From Methanotrichaceae archaeon (GTDB taxonomy: Archaea; Halobacteriota; Methanosarcinia; Methanotrichales; Methanotrichaceae): a stretch of DNA of 64,000 nucleotides. Position numbers and translations under genes: made by a program. This document shows, in pieces, positions 16,344-23,417 of the stretch (the first letter of the stretch is position 1; each line of letters begins with the position of its first letter). Location of the stretch: NCBI GenBank assembly GCA_013178225.1, contig JABLXE010000004.1, forward strand, positions 124,001-188,000, written 5' to 3'. The notes beneath the pieces were generated by a model. That model saw only the letters and a program-made list of their open reading frames with translations, was not told where the DNA came from and ran no database searches.

Positions 16344-17062
16344 TTGAAGGCATACTTGAGGCCTCAAGGGCCCGGGGGTTCAGGGCCCCCATCAGCTGGG
16401 ATTCTGAAGAGCGGCGCGATCTGATCGGCTCGGCCCGGGCCCTGAGGGCCAGGGGTTTTTTTCCGGTCATCGCCGAGATCAAGCCCAAGGCCCTTGGCCG
16501 GTCTCTGTTGCCGGAGGAGGTGGCTTCTTACGCCCGGACCTATGCCCAGAGCCAGGCCTGTGCCATATCCGTCCTGACCGAGCCCACCCATTTCAGGGGC
16601 TCTCTGGAAAACGTCTCCATCGCCCGCCGGGCCGGACTGCCGGTGCTGAGAAAGGACTTCATCTTCGATAAGCGCCAGCTCCCCGAGGTCCAGGCCGACC
16701 TGGTGCTGCTGATAGCCTCGCTGGGAATCGATCTGGAGGAATTCGTGGATCAGGCCGGGTCTCTGGGAATGGAGCCGCTGGTGGAGGTTCATACCGAGCC
16801 GGAGCTGGAGGCGGCGCTCAAGACCGATGCCCGGATCATCGGGATCAACAACCGCAATCTGAGCACCCTGGAGGTGGACCTGGGAACCTTCGAGCGCCTG
16901 GCTCCGACCGCCAGGGATGCAGGCGTGTTTCTGGTGGCGGAGAGCGGGGTTGTTTCGAGAGAGGATGTGCTGAGGATGATTCAGGCCGGCGCAGACGCGC
17001 TGCTGGTTGGAACCGCGCTGATGGATCAGCCGGAGAGGCTGAGCGAGATCAACTACCGGTAG
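16331..17062 (+). CDS. trpC: Indole-3-glycerol-phosphate synthase (TrpC)
   Basis: 243 aa TIM barrel closing the indole ring of CdRP. Seen: VIAEIKPK with the catalytic Lys; the usual (S/T)PS that follows is replaced by ALGRS, a variant worth noting; LRKDFIFDKRQL with the second catalytic Lys; LVEVHTEPEL with Glu; GINNRNLSTLEVDL; and AESGV. The ATG at 16331 lies within the trpG end, so it is coupled. It is the last gene of the cluster; no trpB or trpA follows, and the next gene is unrelated. Confidence 0.93.
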   Translation: MHSLIEGILEASRARGFRAPISWDSEERRDLIGSARALRARGFFPVIAEIKPKALGRSLLPEEVASYARTYAQSQACAISVLTEPTHFRGSLENVSIARRAGLPVLRKDFIFDKRQLPEVQADLVLLIASLGIDLEEFVDQAGSLGMEPLVEVHTEPELEAALKTDARIIGINNRNLSTLEVDLGTFERLAPTARDAGVFLVAESGVVSREDVLRMIQAGADALLVGTALMDQPERLSEINYR

Positions 17063-17281
17063 CTCGCCCATTTTTTGAGCTGACTGCGATCCGGTCGTAA
17101 CGAACGGAAGTTCAAGCGCAAATTTTATGAAAAGATAGGGCCAAATGAGCGATGAAATTCAGCCACGATAAAAGGATATCTTCCGGACCATTGACCCGAA
17201 AATTCGTGGCCTTCAGTCTCAGATCGCGGCTCCTGCTATGGCTGTAATAATGTGATTGAAATCAAGGATGTGATGCAAAGA

Positions 17282-17632
17282 ATGACCAGAAAGATTGCCA
17301 TATTCGCCTTCAACGGCGATCCCATGTACTTCTCCCACGTGATGCTCAACTGTCTGGACATGGCTGCCAGAGGGCATAATGTGCGGTTGATCATCGAAGG
17401 AGAAGCCACAACCCAGGTGAAGAACTTATACCAGGAGGAGTCGCCCTTCTCCAATCTGTACAAAAAGTTGAAAGATGCAGGCCTGATCGACTGCGTATGC
17501 CAGGCCTGCTCTGCCAAATTCGGGGCCCAGCAGAGCGCTCTGGACCAGGGGTTGCGGCTGTGTTCTGAGATGTCCGGCCATCCTTCGGTGGCCAGGTACC
17601 TGGAGGCAGGCTACGAGGTTCTGATATTCTAG
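17282..17632 (+). CDS. DsrE-like small protein
   Basis: 116 aa. The core KIAIFAFNGDPMYFSHVMLNCLDMAARGHNVRLIIEGEA resembles the DsrE/DsrF/YchN fold (Rossmann-like sulfur-carrier relatives). Cys residues appear at VCQACSAKFG and in LCSEMSGH; the CxxC could carry persulfide or metal. Start chosen at ATG 17282; in-frame GTG/ATG codons upstream (17252, 17273) add residues without family likeness. It stands alone between trpC and a minus-strand exported protein. Function unknown beyond a possible sulfur-relay role. Confidence 0.65.
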   Translation: MTRKIAIFAFNGDPMYFSHVMLNCLDMAARGHNVRLIIEGEATTQVKNLYQEESPFSNLYKKLKDAGLIDCVCQACSAKFGAQQSALDQGLRLCSEMSGHPSVARYLEAGYEVLIF

Positions 17633-17722
17633 GCCTTCTTTAAATTTTAAGATAGGCGGGACGATGGCGTAGCTTTGCGGATTCCACGCCCATTATCTCC
17701 AACACTCCCGAAGGACTCGCAT

Positions 17723-18133
17723 TTATTCCTTTACCCGGTAAAGCCTATCAACGGCTACCGATGCGTTCTCTCCGTCCAAGAGATATATCAGTTCCATCAG
17801 GTCGCCGGAAATGAGCGTTCCCAGGGCATAGCCCTCTTCAAATTCGGCTATGTATATCGATTTACCATCCGAGCCGATAGCACCGGCAAAACCCTCGGTC
17901 ATCTCAGTCTCGTTGTCCAGCTTGTATGTTATATTTCCCGCGAAGATGCGCCCCTCCTGCTCGACGAACGTAAGAGTGAGGCTGCCGTTTTCGGTTGTGG
18001 AGTATCCTATTCCCTCATCATACGCACTCCATGAACCAGTCCAGTTCCCCAGAAGGTCAGGAACTTCCGCCGCACAGATCCCCGTGGCCAGGAAGGTCAG
18101 GGCCAGCAATGCGAAACACCAAATCGCTTTCAT
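17723..18133 (-). CDS. Exported hypothetical protein (136 aa)
   Basis: An N-terminal signal peptide is clear (MKAIWCFALLALTFLATGICAA), followed by about 110 residues of likely beta structure (LGNWTGSWSAY, NGSLTLTFVEQEGRIFAGNITYKL, AIGSDGKSIYIAEF) with Asn-X-Ser/Thr sequons. This resembles small lipocalin-like or one-barrel exported proteins of methanogens, but I cannot name a family. Its ATG overlaps the stop of a putative 67-aa membrane protein as ATGA. Confidence 0.72.
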   Translation of the reverse strand: MKAIWCFALLALTFLATGICAAEVPDLLGNWTGSWSAYDEGIGYSTTENGSLTLTFVEQEGRIFAGNITYKLDNETEMTEGFAGAIGSDGKSIYIAEFEEGYALGTLISGDLMELIYLLDGENASVAVDRLYRVKE

Positions 18134-18333
18134 GGATGACTCTTAGTCCGCCAATCCATTATAACTTTATCATAATGTATTGGGCTTTTTCTCCTGGCAA
18201 TGATCAGTCCCGTAGCAAAGATCGCCAGGGCGGCCATGTCCAGTAAAATACCGCTTTCTTCGACCAGGCTGATCCGCGATATGCGTGAAGAGAGGCGATA
18301 GTATAATTTTGGTGAGGAAAAGCTTATTCCCAT
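18130..18333 (-). CDS. Putative small membrane protein (67 aa)
   Basis: A 67-codon reading starting at ATG 18333 behind GGAGGATATAAATCA. It encodes one hydrophobic segment near residues 28-46 (GILLDMAALAIFATGLIIA) followed by basic residues, as in a single-pass protein with cytosolic C-terminus. Its TGA overlaps the ATG of the exported protein gene as ATGA, which supports translation. It is divergent from the flavin reductase gene. No family is recognised. Confidence 0.45.
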   Translation of the reverse strand: MGISFSSPKLYYRLSSRISRISLVEESGILLDMAALAIFATGLIIARRKSPIHYDKVIMDWRTKSHP

Positions 18334-18376
18334 TGATTTATATCCTCCTTCCCCGTCTTTGAAATGGTGGTTATAG

Positions 18377-18895
18377 ATGATTCTAGAACCTGAAAAGAGA
18401 AATATGGTCCTGCCGCTGCCTGTGGTCCTGATATCCACAATTTCAAAAGATGGCATCAGAAATGCTGCCCCCTGGTCATGTGTCATGCCCATCTTGCGCC
18501 CGCTCGATCTGGTGGTCATTGCCTCATGGCTGAAGCGGGACACGCTGGACAATATCCGCGAGACGGGAGAGTTTGTGATCAACGTGCCGCCCGTGGAGAT
18601 GGCCGACCCTGTCATGATCTGCGCCAAAAACGTCTCCCCGGAGGTGGACGAGATCGAGATGGCCGGGCTCAGGGCCAGGCCCTCCAAGAAGATCAAGGCT
18701 CCGGGAATCGAGGGCTGTCTGGCCTGGATAGAGTGCGTTTTGGAGGAAGAGATCCTGAGAGACAAGTACGCACTGATCGTTGGCAGAGTGGTCCACCTTG
18801 AGGCAGACGACTCAATTGTAAATGATAGTGGGGAAATCGACCTGGAAAGGGCCCGGCGTCTATCGCAGGTGATCTCAAAAATAAGCCGTCCCTGA
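18377..18895 (+). CDS. Flavin reductase/flavoredoxin family protein
   Basis: 172 aa of the flavin-reductase-like FMN-binding split-barrel family: PLPVVLISTISKDGIRNAAPWSCVMPI is the usual N-terminal strand pair with the FMN-contacting Ser/Thr and Asn-Ala-Ala-Pro, and TLDNIRETGEFVINV follows the DT...N(I/V)..tgeFv(I/V)N pattern. It probably moves electrons between a reduced cofactor, FMN and other acceptors in the cytosol. Monocistronic; a hairpin follows the stop. Confidence 0.8.
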   Translation: MILEPEKRNMVLPLPVVLISTISKDGIRNAAPWSCVMPILRPLDLVVIASWLKRDTLDNIRETGEFVINVPPVEMADPVMICAKNVSPEVDEIEMAGLRARPSKKIKAPGIEGCLAWIECVLEEEILRDKYALIVGRVVHLEADDSIVNDSGEIDLERARRLSQVISKISRP

Positions 18896-18922
18896 GATCC
18901 GGCAAGGCGAATTCGTGATTTT

Positions 18923-18957
18923 CCAGAGGGACATTTTCGCCTCTGGCCCAGATTTTT
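18923..18957 (+). terminator. Hairpin plus T-run after the flavin reductase gene
   Basis: CCAGAGG (18923-18929) and CCTCTGG (18940-18946) form a perfect 7-bp stem with a 10-nt loop, followed by ATTTTT at 18952-18957. This reads as a hairpin-type terminator 27 bp after the stop. Confidence 0.5.
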
Positions 18958-19216
18958 GGGATATTTAGATTTTCAAACCCTGCTCAAGCGATATAAAACT
19001 CAAACCTCAAACTCAAACAGGACGCCGGTTCATCAAAGCCGGAGAGCAGCTTGGGCCGACCCCTCGCAAAAAGGAGACCAACGCCTGATGCCTCATCGAT
19101 ATGCGTATAACGGTTTTCTCGTGCCCAAATATAATTCTGAAAGATATATCGGCATCGTCTACAGTCACCGTCTTGCCTGTTGTTGTGCGGGGAAATGTTT
19201 TTTGGCGGACAATCGT
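18958..19216. other. Intergenic stretch without a convincing gene
   Basis: Overlapping plus-strand readings of 91 and 67 codons are open here but look unlike real proteins and lack ribosome binding sites. A CCGGTTCATCAAAGCCGG hairpin (about 19022-19039) and a short CAAACTCAAAC direct repeat are the only features seen. Confidence 0.4.
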
Positions 19217-19432
19217 TCAGGGCAACAGTGAGAAGACTCTTGCTCTTCCGCGCATCAGCACGGATATCTTGTCCTCACGGCCGAGCCATCCAAGGGCTCC
19301 GTAAATCTCCTCGCGACTGAGCTTGGTGGCCTTCATGAGCTCTCCTACGGTGCTGGGGCCGTTATGGTTGAGTGCTTCCCATACGATACCGGCTTTTAGG
19401 CCGAAAATTGCGTCAACTGTTATTTCCGTCAT
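19217..19432 (-). CDS. Winged helix-turn-helix protein, DUF2582-like
   Basis: 71 aa forming one compact winged helix: AGIVWEALNHNGPSTVGELMKATKLSREEIYGALGWLGREDKI is a typical H1-H2-H3 arrangement, ending in a beta wing (SVLMRGRARVFSLLP). DUF2582 proteins are similar stand-alone wHTHs of unknown target. Start at ATG 19432. A regulator role is expected; nearby genes give no hint of the regulon. Confidence 0.75.
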   Translation of the reverse strand: MTEITVDAIFGLKAGIVWEALNHNGPSTVGELMKATKLSREEIYGALGWLGREDKISVLMRGRARVFSLLP

Positions 19433-19693
19433 ATCGACTCACGCCTTCTTGAGGATTATTAGGTCTCTATTCATATAAATAAGATAACCATTGCCAAAAA
19501 AAGGGAAGAACAGTTTGATAGGTTGGACTTCAGAGCCAAAATGTCAAAGATCCAAATGCCAAAGAATGCCCTGGCCCTCTCAGCGGCTGTGAGGTTTGAT
19601 TTTAGGTCTGAGGGGCAGTTGAAAAATGATTGAACAGATTGGGGGAGATGGGGAGAGAGCCAGTTTTGCACTCCAGCTCTCCGCGTCTAAGAT

Positions 19694-20101
19694 TTAAGCG
19701 CTGACTTGAGTCTTTGCTATGTACTTTATCAGATCGGGAGCGATCCTGGATTTCATCTGGATCTCATCTGTGAGCTTATCAATTGGCTCACCGCTATCGG
19801 CCAAGGAGCGGATCTCCTTTATGGTAGCGTCGTCAACGGTGAAGTACTCATCCAGGTCTTTCCGGTGGCCCCAGACATCGCCCTCTAAAAGCTCGATTCC
19901 CTGCATGTCCAGAAACACCTTGATGGCATCGGAAAGGGTCCTCTTATAGGACGGAGGTGTCTGGATCACTCTCAGGCGGGGGCATCTCTGCATCAAGTTG
20001 AGGAAATCCACATTGGATGCTCTAAATGCCAAGTGTATTGCTTTCTCATTCTGGTTTAAATTCGAAATTTCGTCTCTTGCGCTAACTACTCTGAATCTCA
20101 T
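19694..20101 (-). CDS. DUF1699 family protein (methanogen-specific)
   Basis: 135 aa matching DUF1699 of Methanosarcinales: MRFRVVSARDEISNLNQNEKAIHLAFRASNVDFLNLMQRC, then the conserved QTPPSYKRTLSDA and the very characteristic FLDMQGIELLEGDVWGHRKDLDEY. The start is set at ATG 20101 behind GTGAGTGATAA; a longer reading to 20161 adds a non-conserved leader. Function unknown. The gene is transcribed away from the structured non-coding block further right. Confidence 0.82.
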   Translation of the reverse strand: MRFRVVSARDEISNLNQNEKAIHLAFRASNVDFLNLMQRCPRLRVIQTPPSYKRTLSDAIKVFLDMQGIELLEGDVWGHRKDLDEYFTVDDATIKEIRSLADSGEPIDKLTDEIQMKSRIAPDLIKYIAKTQVSA

Positions 20102-20387
20102 TTTATCACTCACAACCATATAATCCATCATATTATTAATAGACACTTTAGCTATACACATCTGTTAAAATTTCGATCCCCAATCCCGGTCTCACCAGAA
20201 GCAGTAGTGAAGAGAGACGAAAATTCCAGGAGGATCCTACAGCAAGTGCCTCCCATTTGGTCCCCAAATCCGGCGCCATGATGCTCAGCTATGATGCTCA
20301 ACCGAAAACTACTTGTATCAATAAGGGATAAATAGATAGTTTGCCGCGTTCTGCGCTGTTGAGGGCGAGAGCAGGCTTACCGGCTAA
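20102..20387. other. AT-rich intergenic segment, promoter region
   Basis: No ORF with support. Contains the DUF1699 promoter on the minus strand and, near its right end, GGATAAATAGATAG (about 20325-20338), a TATA-like element that could drive the structured RNA candidate on the plus strand. Confidence 0.45.
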
Positions 20388-20774
20388 GCTCATAGGGATG
20401 AGGCAATCGGCAGGCGGATCCTCCGTGGACGAGCCTGAGATAGCCCGAAATGTCCCAAAGAGGTGCTGTGCGGCTCGAACGTGCAGCATTCGGTGACGCC
20501 ACGGATGGTTTGAGGTCAAGCGGCCAAGATATATGCACGCCGTTACGGGCGTAGCATGCCACGGCTCAAGCCTTTCAAATCCGGCCCTCGCTAAACGGCC
20601 GGGGCGCGGCACAAGCTGCTGGCCGATAGGGCGGCGCTAGGCCCGAGATCCGGGTTCCTGTAAGAAGGGCACCGTGTTAAATTCCGGTGCTATACGCTCA
20701 GGAGGCGCAGCAGACTTTGTCGAGGCTCCGGGCGAGATCAGGCCATCACCTCAGGTGATAGGGCTCCTATGAGT
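20388..20774 (+). ncRNA. Candidate large structured non-coding RNA (about 390 nt), unassigned
   Basis: A GC-rich island inside AT-rich flanks with no plausible protein. Its ends are complementary: CTCATAGG (20389-20396) with CCTATGAG (20766-20773). Internal stems: TCCGTGG/CCACGGA (20422-20428, 20499-20505), CGAGCC/GGCTCG (20430-20435, 20472-20477), a hairpin at 20533-20557, CCGGCC/GGCCGG (20581-20602), CCCG/CGGG (20642-20654), GCACCG/CGGTGC (20669-20690) and ATCACC/GGTGAT (20745-20759). I looked for the RNase P core (GAGGAAAGTC, ACAGAA) and the SRP helix-8 motif and found neither. Strand is uncertain; plus is preferred from the TATA-like GGATAAATAG upstream. Confidence 0.55.
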
Positions 20775-20890
20775 AGGGCGCTGTGGATCGGTGCTGATCT
20801 CCCTGCGACTCGATTTCTCCTGATATTTTCAATTCATTTCCGCTGAGAAATTTGGGATCGAGCAGATACTTCCAGCCAAAAAACCAAGAT

Positions 20891-21337
20891 TCAGAGCCTC
20901 TTCTCCAGCTCGGGCAGGAATAGCTCCATGGAAGAGTTCCACTGCCGGCGCACATTCAGCCCTGAGAACTCGAATAGCACTGCCTCCACCACCAGATACA
21001 CCCCGGCTCTCTCCCTCACGCAGCCCAGCATCGCCTCCCGGCCTTTGCCCAGTGAGGAATGGATGTGCAGCCTGGGCCCTTCAGAAGATGGATAGATGGT
21101 GGCCATTCCAAAGACCTCCCAGCCCTCCCGGTACTCCTCCCAGTGGGGAACCGGCGGGATGGTGGGCTCTTCCGGCCCGGTCACGACCCGGCCTTCTTTT
21201 AGAGCGCCGATGAATAGCGCCATGCAGGAGGAGATCTCCATCTCGGAGACGAACTTCTTGAGCGAGGCGATCAGGTCCTCGCCGTCATCCAGGCGCAGGA
21301 CGAAGATCCTGCCTATGCGGCCTTCTGAATACTGCAT
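20891..21337 (-). CDS. PPC/DUF296 domain protein
   Basis: 148 aa matching the plant-and-prokaryote-conserved (PPC, DUF296) domain, a small trimer-forming fold found alone in prokaryotes and behind AT-hooks in plants. Seen: FVLRLDDGEDLIASLKKFVSEMEISSCMALFIGALKEGRV at the N-terminus, EVFGMATIYPSSEGPRLHIHSSLGKG in the middle with the His pair of the putative metal site, and VEAVLFEFSGLNVRRQW near the end. Role unknown; DNA binding is only suggested by family annotation. Confidence 0.85.
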   Translation of the reverse strand: MQYSEGRIGRIFVLRLDDGEDLIASLKKFVSEMEISSCMALFIGALKEGRVVTGPEEPTIPPVPHWEEYREGWEVFGMATIYPSSEGPRLHIHSSLGKGREAMLGCVRERAGVYLVVEAVLFEFSGLNVRRQWNSSMELFLPELEKRL

Positions 21338-21438
21338 GGATGGTGCTTTTTCACCCGCACCGACTTAAATCTGCTGCCGGTCTCTGAAAAAGATGTAAAA
21401 CAGGCTTCAATCAGGATAAAAGCTGGAACTGGTCAGAA

Positions 21439-23286
21439 TCAGGGCTGAAGCAGGTAGGTCACAGTTACGTCCTTGTGCGCAATGCCCCTCTCAATCTCGA
21501 TCGGGAGCACGAAGTCAGCCTGCCCAAAACAGCACATCGATTCTTTATCGCAGAAATAGACGACCGCGCGGATTCTGAGGCTGGTGCTTCCCTCGCCTTT
21601 GAGCTGCAGAGGTATCAGGTAGCTGAAGCCGTCCCCTGCACGCTTCGGGGCCGAGACTTCCGCCAGACCCGGATCTTCAGAGGAGACCTCCACCTGCTGC
21701 TCGGCCTCAGAATTCCAGCCGAATCCGCCAGGAAGCATCAGCTCGAAATCTATGCTCGCGACCTCAGGGGCAATGGTCCTCTGGGTGAGGATCACGGGTT
21801 TCTCCTCGACCGGCGGTGCGGCCGGCTTTAGCTGAAGGGTGGAGACCTCCCAGCTGACGGGATTAAATATCCTGATCTGGTGGTTGTTGGTGTCGGCGAT
21901 GTAAAACCGGCCGCCGAGATAGACCACATCGTTGGGCTCATAAAGCCCGGCTATAGATGCTTTTCCGTCGTTTCTTCCGGCCTGGCCGGTTCCGACCAGG
22001 GTGCTGACCTCCCTGGTGCGAAGGTCGGCCTTCTTCAGCTTATGGTTGTAGCTGTCGGCGATGTACAGGGCGTGGCTGTGATAATGAATGCCGATTGGAT
22101 GCTGCAGCCTGGCCTCGGGAAAGAGCCCGTCTGTATCGCCGAATACGAACAGCCCCTTGCCGACCAGGGTTGTCACAACCTCGTCCTCAATCATCCTTAA
22201 GGCGGAGGCCTCGCTGTCCAGGAAAAAAATGCTGCTGCCATCGGTGGTGATTCCCGAGGGCTGGGCCAGGGTGGCTTCGGCTCTCGGTCCATCGGCAATT
22301 CCCTCCTCTCCGGTTCCGGCAAAGGCTTCGATGCTGCTGGATTTCAGATCCATCCGCCAGATCTGGTGCCATCCTGCCATGGCCACGTAGAGCTGGTCCT
22401 CGAATATTATCAGATCCCAGGGCGAGTTCAGCCCTGTCTGCCGGCCGCTCCTGCCCTTTCCCGGCAGACCATTCTCCTTTGACCCGGCGATGGTGAAGAC
22501 CTTCCTCTTCTCCAGATCGGCCTTTCTCAGCAGATGGTTCTCGGTGTCGGCTATGTAGAGACAGTTCCTCTCTTTATCGAAGGCCAGCCCCTGCGGACGG
22601 AAGAAGCAGCACTCTTCGAAGCCGCCGTCGTCAGATCCCTCTTCTCCCGAGCCTATGGTATCGATCACGGCCCCCTCCGGGAAGCCAGCCTCCGGCTTTG
22701 CCACCAGTATCCGGTTGTGGTTGGAATCAGTTATGAAAAGCCTACCAGTTGATGGATCGGCCTCGACCTTTCCTGGAAACCGCAGCTCGGTTTCAGGAGT
22801 TGATGACTTCAGCAGGTCAAAGGAGATGCGACTTTTATCCAGCCTTCCGGCCTTCTGGTAGGTATCGATCAGCGTGTTCATGACCGCATTCATTCGCTCA
22901 AAGATCCCCTCTCCCGAAGCTCGCCCTATGATCTGGCGGTCGGGGCCGATGAGGATGAAGGAGGGCCAGGCCTCGATGCCGTAGGTCTTCCAGATCTCGA
23001 AGTCGTGATCGACGATCACCGGGTGCTCGATGTCGTATCTCAGGATCGCCTGCTTGATGCCGTCCAGAATTCGTTCGTTGTGGAATTTGGCAGAATGAAC
23101 TCCAATTACCACCAGCTCGGGGTATTTCTTCTCTAAAAGCTTCAGTTCCTGCAGGACATGCATGCAATTTATGCAGCAGTAAGTCCAGAAGTCGAGGAGG
23201 ACGAACTTTCCTTTAAAATCTTTAATGGAATATCCTCTTTCGGCGTTCAACCACTTGAGATGAGGGGGAAACTCAGGGGCGATCAT
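21439..23286 (-). CDS. Thioredoxin-like plus NHL-repeat protein (NHLRC2-like)
   Basis: 615 aa with three parts. Residues 1-150 are a thioredoxin fold with a WTYCCINC redox motif near residue 38-45, as in TlpA/ResA relatives. Residues about 170-490 hold NHL beta-propeller repeats (for example GRLFITDSNHNRILV, LYIADTENHLLRKADL, LYIADSYNHKLKKADL, FYIADTNNHQIRIF). The last 110 residues are a beta domain. This order is that of animal NHLRC2 and its bacterial relatives. No signal peptide is visible from the ATG at 23286, so it should be cytosolic. Divergent from the photolyase-like gene. Confidence 0.85.
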   Translation of the reverse strand: MIAPEFPPHLKWLNAERGYSIKDFKGKFVLLDFWTYCCINCMHVLQELKLLEKKYPELVVIGVHSAKFHNERILDGIKQAILRYDIEHPVIVDHDFEIWKTYGIEAWPSFILIGPDRQIIGRASGEGIFERMNAVMNTLIDTYQKAGRLDKSRISFDLLKSSTPETELRFPGKVEADPSTGRLFITDSNHNRILVAKPEAGFPEGAVIDTIGSGEEGSDDGGFEECCFFRPQGLAFDKERNCLYIADTENHLLRKADLEKRKVFTIAGSKENGLPGKGRSGRQTGLNSPWDLIIFEDQLYVAMAGWHQIWRMDLKSSSIEAFAGTGEEGIADGPRAEATLAQPSGITTDGSSIFFLDSEASALRMIEDEVVTTLVGKGLFVFGDTDGLFPEARLQHPIGIHYHSHALYIADSYNHKLKKADLRTREVSTLVGTGQAGRNDGKASIAGLYEPNDVVYLGGRFYIADTNNHQIRIFNPVSWEVSTLQLKPAAPPVEEKPVILTQRTIAPEVASIDFELMLPGGFGWNSEAEQQVEVSSEDPGLAEVSAPKRAGDGFSYLIPLQLKGEGSTSLRIRAVVYFCDKESMCCFGQADFVLPIEIERGIAHKDVTVTYLLQP

Positions 23287-23417
23287 CACGAATAAATCGA
23301 TTCTGTTGCTATTTATCTTTTCGCCACAGATATCTAGATGAATACTATAAGTTCGGATATTCGAATCACGATTATGTGAAAATTTTTTAATACGTTGCAC
23401 GCCCTAGTAATTATTGA

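Noticed and set aside
18956-19304. Overlapping 91- and 67-codon ORFs
   Set aside because: Neither has a ribosome site; their composition is unlike neighbours and they run into the wHTH gene's 3' end.
20298-20612. 104-codon minus-strand ORF across the structured block
   Set aside because: Composition is unlike protein (odd His/Arg/Pro mix), there is no ribosome site, and the DNA is better explained by RNA stems.
20344-20730. RNase P RNA reading on the minus strand (GCAGAACGCGGC near 20341-20360, AAAGTCTG near 20712)
   Set aside because: The first resembles the CRV motif, but the expected P4 partner does not pair with it and GAGGAAAGTC is not present.
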